11,922 nt of DNA from a bacterium (lineage in GTDB: Bacteria > Bacillota_I > Bacilli_A > RF39 > UBA660). Below the pieces are notes generated by a model. That model searched no databases, was not told the origin of the DNA, and worked only from the letters and a program-made list of their open reading frames with translations. Below, in pieces: positions 1 through 5,970 of this stretch. Both the position numbers and the translations under genes were made by a program. The stretch covers positions 1 to 11,922 of the forward strand of contig JAHZGA010000027.1 of the NCBI GenBank assembly GCA_019421005.1, written 5' to 3'. The stretch's first letter is position 1. Each line of letters starts with the position of its first letter.

Positions 1-59
1 AAAAGAAAATTTTATAAAGTTTTGTATTAAAATACTTGACTTTATTATGGGAGGAGATT

Positions 60-719
60 ATGCAATATGAAACAGTTATAAATGATAATCAAAATTTAGT
101 GTATGGAATAGCTAATCAGTTTAGGAATTATCATCAAAAGGAAGATTTGTATCAAGTCGGTAAAATGGGGTTAATTAAAGCTTATCAAAATTTTGATGAT
201 ACAAAAGGAGCAAAATTTACTACTTATGCCTTTCCTTATGTTTTAGGTGAAATGCGTAAATTAATAAGGGAAGATAAGAGTTATAAAGTGAGTAGAGAAA
301 TCACTAAACTTAATTTAAAAATAGAAAAAGCTTATATTTTACTATCACAAAAAATAATGCGTGAACCAACTAGTTTTGAATTAGCTAGTTATTTAGAAAT
401 AGATGAAGAATTAGTTAATCAAGCAATACTTTCTAGTTATGGTGTAAAAAGTATTGATGAACCTTTAAATCAAGAGGGAAAAGAAGTTACTTTAAATGAT
501 ATAATTCCTAATCAAAATGAACTAGATATTGATATGTTAATTGCTTTAAAAGATAGTTTAGAGCAATTAAATGAAGAAGAAAGATTTTTAATTGAAAAAA
601 GATATTTTCATGATTTAACTCAAAGTGAAACTGCTAATCTTTTAGGCATTAATCAAGTCCAGGTTTCAAGAAATGAAAAAAAAGTTTTAACTAAATTAAG
701 AAAATATTTAGTTAATTAA
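60..719 (+). CDS. sigF: Sporulation sigma factor, SigF/SigG type
   Basis: Sigma-70 family RNA polymerase sigma factor of the forespore group (219 aa). Region 2 runs from about residue 13 to 72, with the GLIKAYQNFD and FTTYAFPYVLGE stretches that bind core polymerase and the -10 box, followed by KVSR. Region 3 covers about residues 80-125. Region 4 ends in a helix-turn-helix (QSETANLLGINQVQVSRNEKK, about 188-208), whose QVQVSR is typical of SigF and SigG. ATG 60 is chosen over an in-frame TTG at 36 because GGGAGGAG lies just upstream. The protein is shorter than Bacillus SigF (about 255 aa), mainly at the N-terminus. I favour SigF because Bacillus has the spoIIA operon (ending in sigF) next to spoVA, as here; SigG is not excluded. 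The anti-sigma partners SpoIIAA/SpoIIAB would lie to the left, outside the window. A hairpin terminator follows. Confidence 0.88.
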   Translation: MQYETVINDNQNLVYGIANQFRNYHQKEDLYQVGKMGLIKAYQNFDDTKGAKFTTYAFPYVLGEMRKLIREDKSYKVSREITKLNLKIEKAYILLSQKIMREPTSFELASYLEIDEELVNQAILSSYGVKSIDEPLNQEGKEVTLNDIIPNQNELDIDMLIALKDSLEQLNEEERFLIEKRYFHDLTQSETANLLGINQVQVSRNEKKVLTKLRKYLVN

Positions 720-742
720 GGAAATTAATTTTCCTTTTTTTT
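718..742 (+). terminator. Rho-independent terminator after the sigma gene
   Basis: AAGGAAA (718-724), a five-base loop and TTTCCTT (730-736) lead into a run of eight T. The stem begins at the stop codon. It separates the sigma gene from the spoVA operon, which has its own promoter. Confidence 0.8.
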
Positions 743-762
743 AATTAAAAATATTTTAGTAA

Positions 763-792
763 TGTATAAAAATTAATATTAAATCCATATTA
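763..792 (+). promoter_or_regulatory. SigF/SigG-like promoter of spoVA
   Basis: TGTATA (763-768) and CATATTA (786-792) are separated by exactly 17 bp. These closely match the Bacillus SigG/SigF consensus as I know it (TGAATA-type -35, CATACTA-type -10). A start about 7 bases after the -10 box would begin the mRNA at the GGGTGAT Shine-Dalgarno. Confidence 0.72.
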
Positions 793-807
793 AAAATGGG
801 TGATATT

Positions 808-1251
808 ATGGATAAAAATAAATATCAACAAATAGTTGATAAAAATACTCCTAAAGAACCAATTATAAAAAATGGTTTTATTGCTTTTTTTATTGGTGGA
901 ATAATGGGAATTATTGGTCAAGGTTTAATTGATTTATATGTTAAAATGTTTTCAATTTCAACTCGCCAAGCATCAGTATTTATGATTATAACTTTAATTT
1001 TTATCGGATGTTTTTTAACGTGTTTAGGCTTTTTTGACAAATGGGTTAATTTTGCTAAATGTGGTTTAATTATTCCTATTACAGGTTTTGCGCATGCTAT
1101 GCAAAGTGCAGCTTTAGAATATAGAAAAGAAGGAATGGTTACTGGGATAGGCGCGAATATGTTTAAATTAGCAGGAAGCGTTATTATTTTTGGCGTTGTT
1201 TCAGCTTATACTTTTGGACTTATTAGGTTACTGATTGGAGGAAATATATGA
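808..1251 (+). CDS. spoVAC: Stage V sporulation protein AC
   Basis: SpoVAC, 147 aa, is an integral membrane protein of the spore inner membrane. In Bacillus it belongs to the SpoVA channel that moves Ca-dipicolinic acid into the forespore and out at germination, and it is reported to behave as a mechanosensitive channel. The sequence shows a charged N-terminus, then hydrophobic segments around residues 25-45, 55-75, 80-98 and 118-140, and the family stretch IPITGFAHAMQSAALEYRKEG. ATG 808 is chosen because GGTGAT sits 4 bases upstream. The in-frame ATG at 796 would fall at or before the predicted transcription start. It overlaps spoVAD by four bases (ATGA), so translation is probably coupled. 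Confidence 0.93.
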   Translation: MDKNKYQQIVDKNTPKEPIIKNGFIAFFIGGIMGIIGQGLIDLYVKMFSISTRQASVFMIITLIFIGCFLTCLGFFDKWVNFAKCGLIIPITGFAHAMQSAALEYRKEGMVTGIGANMFKLAGSVIIFGVVSAYTFGLIRLLIGGNI

Positions 1252-2237
1252 CATTTAAATATGATAATGTTTATTTAAATGAAGTATCAACAGTAACTGG
1301 TCCATATGAAAAAAAAGGTCCAATAGGAAAACTATTTGATAAAAGTTATAACGATTTATATTGTAGTGCTAAAACTTGGGAACAAGCTGAAGTTAAATTA
1401 ATTTTAGAAAGTGTAAATATATTATTAAACAAATTAAATAAAAATATTTATGATGTTGATTTACATATAAGTGGTGATTTATTAAATCAAACTGCAGCTT
1501 CAAATTATGCGGCTTCAAAACTAAAACGTCCTTTTTTAGGTATTTATAGTGCATGTGCTTCTTCATGTGAAGGTTTAATAATTGCTTCTAATATGATTGA
1601 AAGTAATTTAATTTCTAATTGTTTATGTACAGCATCTTCTCATAACAATAGTGCGGAAAAACAATTTAGATATCCAGTTGAATATGGTGGACCTAAACCT
1701 ATAACCAATACATTTACTACTACTGGAGGAGTATCTGCTTATTTAAGTAGGGAAAAAAGTAATATTAAAATAGAAAGTGCGACTATAGGAGTAGTAAGTG
1801 ATTATGAAGTTAAAGATGCTTATCACATGGGAGCAGTTATGGCTCCAGCTGCTGCTAGAACAATAAATGATCATTTGAAAGATTTAAAAAGAGATATTAA
1901 TTATTATGACTTAATTTTAACTGGAGATTTAGGTAGATATGGTAAAGATATTTTAAAGGATTTTATGAAAGAAGAATATAAGATTGAAATGAATAATCAT
2001 AATGATTCTGCTTGTATGATATATGATTTAGAAAATCAACCTGTTTCAGCTGGAGGAAGTGGTCCAGCTTGTCTACCACTTGTTACTTATAGTTATATTT
2101 TAAATGAAATGAAAGAAAAGAAATTGTCTAAAGTTTTAATAGTCGCGACAGGAGCATTATTAAATCCATCAATGTTAAACGAGAAAGAAACTATCCCCAG
2201 TATAGCGCATGCGGTTAGTTTGGAGGTTATATCATGA
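1248..2237 (+). CDS. spoVAD: Stage V sporulation protein AD
   Basis: SpoVAD, 329 aa (Bacillus about 338 aa), is the soluble, thiolase-fold SpoVA subunit that binds dipicolinic acid at the outer face of the spore inner membrane. Family landmarks are YSACASSCEG near residue 100, the conserved ASSHNNSAEKQFRYPVEYG block, the TTTGGVSAYL segment, and the C-terminal SGPACLP region. There is no signal peptide, as expected for the family. It starts in a four-base ATGA overlap with spoVAC, with GGAGG just upstream, and ends in another ATGA overlap with spoVAE. The operon lacks spoVAA, spoVAB and spoVAF, leaving the AC-AD-AE core found most widely among spore formers. Confidence 0.95.
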   Translation: MTFKYDNVYLNEVSTVTGPYEKKGPIGKLFDKSYNDLYCSAKTWEQAEVKLILESVNILLNKLNKNIYDVDLHISGDLLNQTAASNYAASKLKRPFLGIYSACASSCEGLIIASNMIESNLISNCLCTASSHNNSAEKQFRYPVEYGGPKPITNTFTTTGGVSAYLSREKSNIKIESATIGVVSDYEVKDAYHMGAVMAPAAARTINDHLKDLKRDINYYDLILTGDLGRYGKDILKDFMKEEYKIEMNNHNDSACMIYDLENQPVSAGGSGPACLPLVTYSYILNEMKEKKLSKVLIVATGALLNPSMLNEKETIPSIAHAVSLEVIS

Positions 2238-2584
2238 TTTATTTATATGCTTTCCTATTATGTGGAACTATTTGTTTAATAGGTCAAATTATTTTAGATA
2301 CAACTAAACTAACACCTGGACATATAACAACTATTTTTGTAGTATTAGGAACATTTTTAGATGTTTTTGATATTTATGATAAACTAGTACTTTATGCTGG
2401 TGGAGGTGCTTTGGTACCAATTACTAGTTTTGGTCATTTATTAATTCATGGTGCAATTTCTAAAGCTAGTGATGAAGGATTTATGGGACTTGTAATGGGA
2501 ATGTTTGATTTAACTGCTTCTGGTATTACTTCAGCTATAATTTTTTCATTTTTCTTATCATTGATTTTTAAACCTAAAGATTAA
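2234..2584 (+). CDS. spoVAE: Stage V sporulation protein AE (SpoVAEb type)
   Basis: SpoVAE, 116 aa, is a small polytopic membrane protein of the SpoVA dipicolinate channel. It is hydrophobic almost throughout, with segments near residues 2-18, 32-48, 55-75 and 88-110. It carries the family stretches LTPGHITTIFVVLGTFLD and GGGALVPITSFGHLLIHGA; the latter resembles the matching block in SpoVAC, and the two proteins are known to be related. The length matches the SpoVAEb form rather than SpoVAEa. ATG overlaps the spoVAD stop (ATGA), with TGGAGG 9 bases upstream. A terminator begins at the stop codon, so this is the last gene of the operon. Confidence 0.93.
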   Translation: MIYLYAFLLCGTICLIGQIILDTTKLTPGHITTIFVVLGTFLDVFDIYDKLVLYAGGGALVPITSFGHLLIHGAISKASDEGFMGLVMGMFDLTASGITSAIIFSFFLSLIFKPKD

Positions 2585-2604
2585 CATCAGTTTGATGTTT
2601 TTTT
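2583..2604 (+). terminator. Terminator of the spoVA operon
   Basis: AACATCA (2583-2589), loop GTT, TGATGTT (2593-2599), then a T run. It ends spoVAC-AD-AE before the next promoter at 2606. Confidence 0.75.
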
Positions 2605-2605
2605 C

Positions 2606-2634
2606 TTGAAATAATTAAAAAAAATTATTATAAT
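2606..2634 (+). promoter_or_regulatory. Housekeeping-type promoter of the YgjV-like gene
   Basis: TTGAAA (2606-2611), 17 bp, TATAAT (2629-2634): one mismatch from the SigA consensus at ideal spacing. The transcript should begin near 2641, just before AAGGTGG, so the start codon must lie close to 2656. Confidence 0.8.
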
Positions 2635-2655
2635 TGTTATTAAGAAGGTGGTATT

Positions 2656-3168
2656 ATCAATTTATTTATTCTTTCGCAATTAATTGGTTTAATTGCTTTA
2701 ACATTTTGGTTAATAAGTGTTTTACAAAAAAATCAAAAAAGTATTTTAAAATGTCAAATATTAGCTAATATTTTATATGCTATTCAATATATAATTTTAA
2801 AAGCTTATCCAGCTAGTTGTATGAATTTAGTATCTGTTTTAAGATGTACTTGTTTTTATGAAAAAAATAAAAAAGATGAAAAATTAGATTATAAAGAATT
2901 AATATTTTTTTTAATTCTAATCATTATAGCTGGTATATTTACTTATCAAAATATTTATAGTTTAATTCCAATTATAATAGGTATTTTATATACTTACTCT
3001 ATATGGCAAAAAAATTTAACTGTTTTTAGAATGATTTATGTTATTGCTGCAATTGGTTGGATTATTTATAATGTAATAGTTGGAGCTTATATTACTATTA
3101 TAGGAAATACTTTGGAATTTTTATTTGGATTATGTTCTATTTGGAAAAATGATTTAAAAAAACATTAA
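2656..3168 (+). CDS. YgjV-like membrane protein with an apparent ATC start
   Basis: Multi-pass membrane protein resembling the YgjV inner-membrane family (170 aa; Escherichia coli YgjV is about 183 aa). Function unknown. Hydrophobic segments lie around residues 3-20, 34-52, 82-98, 99-114 and 125-150. The frame is open well upstream of the first ATG (2821). The upstream part (QLIGLIALTFWLISVL, then LANILYAIQYIILKAYPAS) has clear membrane-protein character, so starting at 2821 would delete about one third of the protein. No ATG, GTG or TTG occurs in frame there. AAGGTGG lies at 2645-2651 and ATC at 2656, the same spacing as GGTGATATTATG before spoVAC. The start is therefore ATC, possibly ATT 2653, or a mutated ATG. 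The family call is moderate; the extended frame is strong. Confidence 0.68.
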   Translation: MNLFILSQLIGLIALTFWLISVLQKNQKSILKCQILANILYAIQYIILKAYPASCMNLVSVLRCTCFYEKNKKDEKLDYKELIFFLILIIIAGIFTYQNIYSLIPIIIGILYTYSIWQKNLTVFRMIYVIAAIGWIIYNVIVGAYITIIGNTLEFLFGLCSIWKNDLKKH

Positions 3169-3169
3169 T

Positions 3170-3198
3170 TTGCAATTTAAAAGAAAATAATATATAAT
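3170..3198 (+). promoter_or_regulatory. Housekeeping-type promoter
   Basis: TTGCAA (3170-3175), 17 bp, TATAAT (3193-3198). GGTGAT begins 6 bases after the -10 box and ATG 3214 follows 3 bases after it, predicting a leader of roughly 9 nt. Confidence 0.75.
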
Positions 3199-3213
3199 GT
3201 TTTTGGTGATTTT

Positions 3214-3576
3214 ATGGAAAATATAAAAATATATAAAGTATTATCATATATTGGAATTTTATGGTTAATTGGATTATTAGTTGATGAAAAAAATGATGAA
3301 AAATTAAAATTTCATGTTGGACAAGGAATGTTAATTACAATTTTATCACTTGTTATAGTGATGGTTAATAGTTTATTTGTTTCTAAAATATTTATGATAA
3401 CTAAAAATAATTATTGGGGAATGTCTTATTATCAAGTCATCAGTCCATTAGGTTATATAATTATGTCAACATTATGGATAATTCCATTAGTATATTCAAT
3501 TATTGGTATTGTTAATGTTTTAAAAGATAAAGAAACTCCATTACCGCTTATAGGGAAGTTGGCATTTTATAAATGA
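3214..3576 (+). CDS. Tic20/DUF4870-like small membrane protein
   Basis: A 120-aa polytopic membrane protein. Its pattern, LSYIGILWLIGLLVDEKNDEKLKFHVGQGML followed by two further hydrophobic stretches and a C-terminal P-L-IGKLAFY, is typical of DUF4870/Tic20-like bacterial proteins, where a loop with a conserved HxxQG motif follows the first helix. Membrane segments are near residues 9-24, 35-58 and 80-104. The family has no settled bacterial function. ATG is preceded by GGTGAT at 3 bases. Its stop overlaps the next start (ATGA), so it is probably co-translated with the lipoprotein. Confidence 0.72.
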   Translation: MENIKIYKVLSYIGILWLIGLLVDEKNDEKLKFHVGQGMLITILSLVIVMVNSLFVSKIFMITKNNYWGMSYYQVISPLGYIIMSTLWIIPLVYSIIGIVNVLKDKETPLPLIGKLAFYK

Positions 3577-3890
3577 AAAAGTTATTTGTATTATTATTGC
3601 TATTTATTTTAACAGGATGTTCAGAAGAAACTTTAACATTTAAATCAGATAATTATGGAACATCATCAAAAGTTGTTGTTTATTTTGAAGAAGGTAAAGC
3701 TTCCAAAGCAATTAGCACCACTGTTTTTAAAGATGAAAAATCAGCTAAAAAAGAATATGATAATATTAAAGCTTTATCTATTTATTCAAATATTGAATTA
3801 AATGGAAAAGAATTAACCTATGAACAAACTAAATATATAAAAGGGATGTCTAAAGATAAAGTGAAAAAGTTGTTTAAAGAAAGTAAATAA
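3573..3890 (+). CDS. Small predicted lipoprotein
   Basis: A 105-aa protein with a lipoprotein signal: MKK, a Leu/Phe-rich core, and the lipobox LTGC with Cys16 as lipidation site. After cleavage it should be anchored to the outer face of the membrane. The mature part is short and charged (EETLTFKSDNYG, then Lys/Glu-rich segments ending GMSKDKVKKLFKESK). I do not recognise a family. It begins in a four-base overlap with the DUF4870-like gene, which suggests a shared role at the membrane. A terminator follows the stop. Confidence 0.8.
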   Translation: MKKLFVLLLLFILTGCSEETLTFKSDNYGTSSKVVVYFEEGKASKAISTTVFKDEKSAKKEYDNIKALSIYSNIELNGKELTYEQTKYIKGMSKDKVKKLFKESK

Positions 3891-3912
3891 ATTACCTTAA
3901 GGGTGATTTTTT
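3891..3912 (+). terminator. Terminator after the lipoprotein gene
   Basis: ATTACC (3891-3896), loop, GGTGAT (3902-3907; one G-U pair), then six T. Confidence 0.7.
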
Positions 3913-3984
3913 AATTTAATAAAAAAGATCCAAAAGATTATTGGTATAGAATAAAAAAAGAATGACAGAAGAAGAAAAAAATGA

Positions 3985-4007
3985 GTTATCGACAAAATGT
4001 CGACAAC
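3985..4007. repeat. Inverted repeat around TCGACA/TGTCGA
   Basis: Arms GTTATCGACA and TGTCGACAAC flank AAA, pairing in 9 of 10 positions. It lies inside the BRO-N remnant, so it may be codon coincidence. Its GC content is unusual for the neighbourhood. Confidence 0.4.
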
Positions 4008-4090
4008 TAAAATTAAATAGAAAACTGGAAAGTTTAGAAGTTTTGAGGGGGGCAAATATTCATGCTGTTATAAAAAAGCTAATTTTGTCA

Positions 4091-4117
4091 AAAATAGTAG
4101 TCAAATTTATTAAAAAA
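4091..4117 (+). repeat. 27-bp direct repeat, left copy
   Basis: These 27 bases recur exactly at 7956-7982, 3865 bp away. The core reads ATAGTAGTCAAATTTATT with A runs on both sides. The right copy abuts the terminal inverted repeat of the insertion sequence, so the pair probably marks a target duplication or the edges of an inserted block. No convincing IS end adjoins this left copy: TGTAAAA at 4122 is only a weak match to the TIR. Confidence 0.8.
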
Positions 4118-4142
4118 AAATTGTAAAAATTGTAAAAAATAT

Positions 4143-4171
4143 TTGACAAAATTGGATTTGTAGTCTATTAT
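4143..4171 (+). promoter_or_regulatory. Strong housekeeping-type promoter
   Basis: Consensus TTGACA (4143-4148), 17 bp, TATTAT (4166-4171). It drives the 73-aa gene at 4206 and probably the gene at 4445, with a leader of roughly 28 nt. Confidence 0.8.
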
Positions 4172-4205
4172 ATACGTCAATCAGAGAAGATTGGTGGTGA
4201 ATAGA

Positions 4206-4427
4206 ATGGGAAGAGACGTATGGTACGAAGATGATAACAGAAGAGATGAGAAAAATGGTGGCCAATACGATAGATTTCGTTGGGATGATGATGACAAAGA
4301 AAATAATCGTGGTAGACATTCTCATGAATGGGTAGATACATATTCTACATCACAAGGTTATCATGGTGAAGAAACTTCAAGAGAAGATAAAAGTTGGGGT
4401 GGTCGTCGTTGGAACAAAATTAAATAG
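4206..4427 (+). CDS. Unrecognised 73-aa highly charged protein
   Basis: I do not recognise this protein. It has 73 residues, is extremely hydrophilic and almost free of aliphatic residues. It is rich in Asp, Glu, Arg, Gly, Asn and Trp, with an acidic patch (WDDDDKENNRGR near residues 26-37) and a basic end (SWGGRRWNKIK). There is no membrane segment or signal, and it is probably largely disordered. ATG 4206 is preceded by GGTGGTGA; the in-frame TTG at 4191 overlaps that ribosome site and is less likely. A consensus promoter lies upstream, and the next gene starts 17 bases after the stop, so the two are likely co-transcribed. Its Trp, Gly and Arg content is unlike the Leu/Ile/Lys/Asn-rich proteins around it. 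Confidence 0.62.
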   Translation: MGRDVWYEDDNRRDEKNGGQYDRFRWDDDDKENNRGRHSHEWVDTYSTSQGYHGEETSREDKSWGGRRWNKIK

Positions 4428-4444
4428 AAAAGGAGATGGAATAT

Positions 4445-4900
4445 ATGTTATATGATGAACATTTAGAGTATTCTAAAATAAGTAAAGAAGAATATGAATA
4501 TAATTTAGAAGACATATCAAATAACGATGCAAAATTAGTTAAATTAATATTGATATTTTGTAAAAATAAAATAACCCATGAAATAAAAAAGTTTGAAATT
4601 AATGATGAAAAAAATGAATTTAAAAATTGCAATTTAAACGATTGGGAAATCATAGTTAAATATTATATAGAGAAGATTAAACAATACGATATATATAAAT
4701 TTCATTGTCAAGAAGTTGGTGAAGCTTATCATATATACGGATTGGGTTATTTCTATATTTCTGAATTTTATAAAGAAATGAAACCTTTTGTAAATGAAGA
4801 AATAAAAAACTTATTTGATGAATATGATAATAATTATCATAACATGAATTTTCCTTTTACTGATGAAGAATTTATTGTTCCAAATAGTCTTCAAAAATAA
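4445..4900 (+). CDS. Unrecognised 151-aa acidic protein
   Basis: I do not recognise this protein. It has 151 residues, is soluble and mainly predicted helical, and is rich in Glu, Lys, Asn and Tyr. The middle (HEIKKFEINDEKNEFKNC, then NDWEIIVKYYIEKIKQYD) and a Tyr/Phe-rich C-terminal part (GYFYISEFYKEMKP) have no motif I can assign. AAAGGAG ends at 4435. ATG 4445 has normal spacing, whereas the in-frame ATG at 4436 directly abuts the Shine-Dalgarno. It is probably in one operon with the 73-aa gene. A strong hairpin terminator begins at its last codons. Confidence 0.7.
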   Translation: MLYDEHLEYSKISKEEYEYNLEDISNNDAKLVKLILIFCKNKITHEIKKFEINDEKNEFKNCNLNDWEIIVKYYIEKIKQYDIYKFHCQEVGEAYHIYGLGYFYISEFYKEMKPFVNEEIKNLFDEYDNNYHNMNFPFTDEEFIVPNSLQK

Positions 4901-4923
4901 TGCAATAATTTGCATTATTTTTT
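4896..4923 (+). terminator. Strong terminator, first of two related hairpins
   Basis: AATAATGCAA (4896-4905), loop TAAT, TTGCATTATT (4910-4919), then T. It has a perfect 10-bp stem and overlaps the stop codon of the 151-aa gene. Confidence 0.8.
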
Positions 4924-4944
4924 ACCCATTTAATATATAAAATG

Positions 4945-4970
4945 TAATGCAATACATGCATTATTTTTTT
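4945..4970 (+). terminator. Second, related terminator hairpin
   Basis: TAATGCA (4945-4951), loop ATACA, TGCATTA (4957-4963), then seven T. Both hairpins are followed by TTTTTACCCATTTAA, so the hairpin and its 3' flank form an imperfect tandem repeat (about 4898-4943 and 4946-4992). Confidence 0.7.
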
Positions 4971-4981
4971 GTTTTTACCCA

Positions 4982-5010
4982 TTTAAATTATAAAAAAAAT
5001 ATGTTATTAT
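4982..5010 (+). promoter_or_regulatory. Probable promoter of the peptidase-like gene
   Basis: TATTAT (5005-5010) has a weak -35 (TTTAAA, 4982-4987) 17 bp upstream. GGTGAT starts 6 bases after the -10 box, the same layout as at 763-808 and 3170-3214. Confidence 0.5.
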
Positions 5011-5026
5011 ATACTTGGTGATTATT

Positions 5027-5962
5027 ATGAAAAATAAAAATCTTGATAAAGTTATTAAAATTATATTAGATTATAGAGCTTTTCTAAAAAATAATTATTT
5101 AGTATTATATAGAAATAGAAATTATTTTTTTACAATTTTAAATTCTATTGTTAATGATAATTTAAATATAAAATATATTGATAGGAATGAATTTAAAAAA
5201 AGATTGCCTTTTATGAGTGAAAAAGATATTCATAAAATAGTGAATGATTATTTTAAAAAAATATATAATATAGATATTTGTACAATACCATATATAATTA
5301 ATAGCAATCCAATAAATATATCAAAGTGTTATATAGAAAATGGTAAAAAGTATGTAAATATATGCTTAAAAAACAATATACAAGATTGTTTAATAATGGC
5401 TCATGAATTTCGACATTATTTGAATATGGATGTTAATTGTTTAAATCCAGTTCAAAATTATTTGACAGAAACTTTATCAATATTTGAGGAAATAAATATA
5501 TGTGAATATTTAAAAAAACAAGACTATTGTACAACTGATGATTTAAATAAAATATTAAAAATGATATATGTAAAGAATAATCTTATAGCAAATGAAAATT
5601 TAATTTTTTTTAAGTTAGACCAAATTATTATGGAAAATGGTTTAATTGATAAAAAAATGAAAGAAAAAATATATTTAGATGAAATAGATTTTAATAAAAA
5701 TATTTTACAATTTTTGAAAACTTATAACAAAAATGGTATTAATGTTCATACGATGATTTGGTATAATATTGGAACCATATTATCCGTTTTAATAAAAAAT
5801 AATATTAAAACTGGAAAAATTAATTTTGAAGATGTGGAAATTTTAAATAAAAAATTAATAGATTCTTCTAATTTTGATATACTAAATTTAGTAGGTGTTA
5901 ATTTAAATGATTTAACAAAAATTTTAGATAGTTATAGAAAAGAATTAGAAAATTTATTCTAA
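5027..5962 (+). CDS. Putative zinc metallopeptidase (HEFRH motif)
   Basis: A 311-aa protein with the zinc-binding motif HEFRH at residues 126-130, in the context LIMAHEFRHYLN. Downstream, TETLSIFEEI offers Glu148 or Glu154 as third ligand, the usual gluzincin layout; the TETLSIFEE wording recalls M3-type peptidases. There is no signal peptide or membrane helix, so it should act in the cytoplasm or be released with phage-like cargo. The rest is Asn/Lys/Ile-rich helix that I cannot place in a family. ATG 5027 follows GGTGAT by 4 bases; the in-frame TTG at 5015 overlaps the ribosome site. It lies inside the repeat-bounded block and converges on the gene at 5969-6601. The substrate is unknown. 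An inactive or structural role is possible, though both His and Glu are intact. Confidence 0.68.
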   Translation: MKNKNLDKVIKIILDYRAFLKNNYLVLYRNRNYFFTILNSIVNDNLNIKYIDRNEFKKRLPFMSEKDIHKIVNDYFKKIYNIDICTIPYIINSNPINISKCYIENGKKYVNICLKNNIQDCLIMAHEFRHYLNMDVNCLNPVQNYLTETLSIFEEINICEYLKKQDYCTTDDLNKILKMIYVKNNLIANENLIFFKLDQIIMENGLIDKKMKEKIYLDEIDFNKNILQFLKTYNKNGINVHTMIWYNIGTILSVLIKNNIKTGKINFEDVEILNKKLIDSSNFDILNLVGVNLNDLTKILDSYRKELENLF

Positions 5963-5970
5963 TTCTTTTT
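5939..5970. terminator. Bidirectional terminator between convergent genes
   Basis: AAAGAATTAGAA (5939-5950), loop AATTTA, TTCTAATTCTTT (5957-5968): a perfect 12-bp stem ending in T on the plus strand, with A before it giving T on the minus strand. It overlaps the last codons of the peptidase-like gene and lies at the end of the minus-strand gene. Confidence 0.8.

Larger units (their letters stand above)
3921..4126 (+). pseudogene. Frameshifted remnant of a BRO-N phage-antirepressor-like gene
   Basis: Two adjacent frames read like one piece of a BRO-N domain: KKDPKDYWYRIKK from 3921, then MTEEEKNELSTKCRQLKL from 3962 in another frame. Joined, they match the family pattern I know, (N/D)P-x-x-YW-x-x-K-R ... 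ELS-x-x-CRQLKL, normally followed by a DGK segment. The frames part in a run of seven A at 3952-3958, a likely indel site. No start or promoter is visible for the first part, and after QLKL the sequence (to the TAA at 4124) no longer resembles the domain. It is thus a fragment about 35 codons long at best. Such genes come from prophages and mobile elements. Its 3' end overlaps the left copy of the 27-bp repeat. Confidence 0.55.

Noticed and set aside
36..59. TTG start for the sigma factor, 8 codons upstream of ATG 60
   Set aside because: It has no ribosome site, while GGGAGGAG directly precedes ATG 60.
1..70. Possible tail of an upstream gene (for example spoIIAB), open to TGA at 68-70 in one frame or to TAA at 28-30 in another
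   Set aside because: The piece is too short and neither tail has recognisable SpoIIAB sequence.
3962..4126. A separate 54-codon gene
   Set aside because: It has no ribosome site, and its first part reads as the continuation of the BRO-N fragment in another frame. Treated as part of a pseudogene.
4110..4325. Minus-strand reading frame opposite the 73-aa gene
   Set aside because: It is a hydrophobic shadow of the charged plus-strand gene, with no ribosome site.
4420..4653. Minus-strand reading frame opposite the 151-aa gene
   Set aside because: Low-complexity Ser/Phe/Ile shadow; the plus-strand gene has promoter, ribosome site and terminator.
4206..4900. Toxin-antitoxin module
   Set aside because: Gene order and size are suggestive, but neither protein shows a toxin, nuclease or DNA-binding motif.
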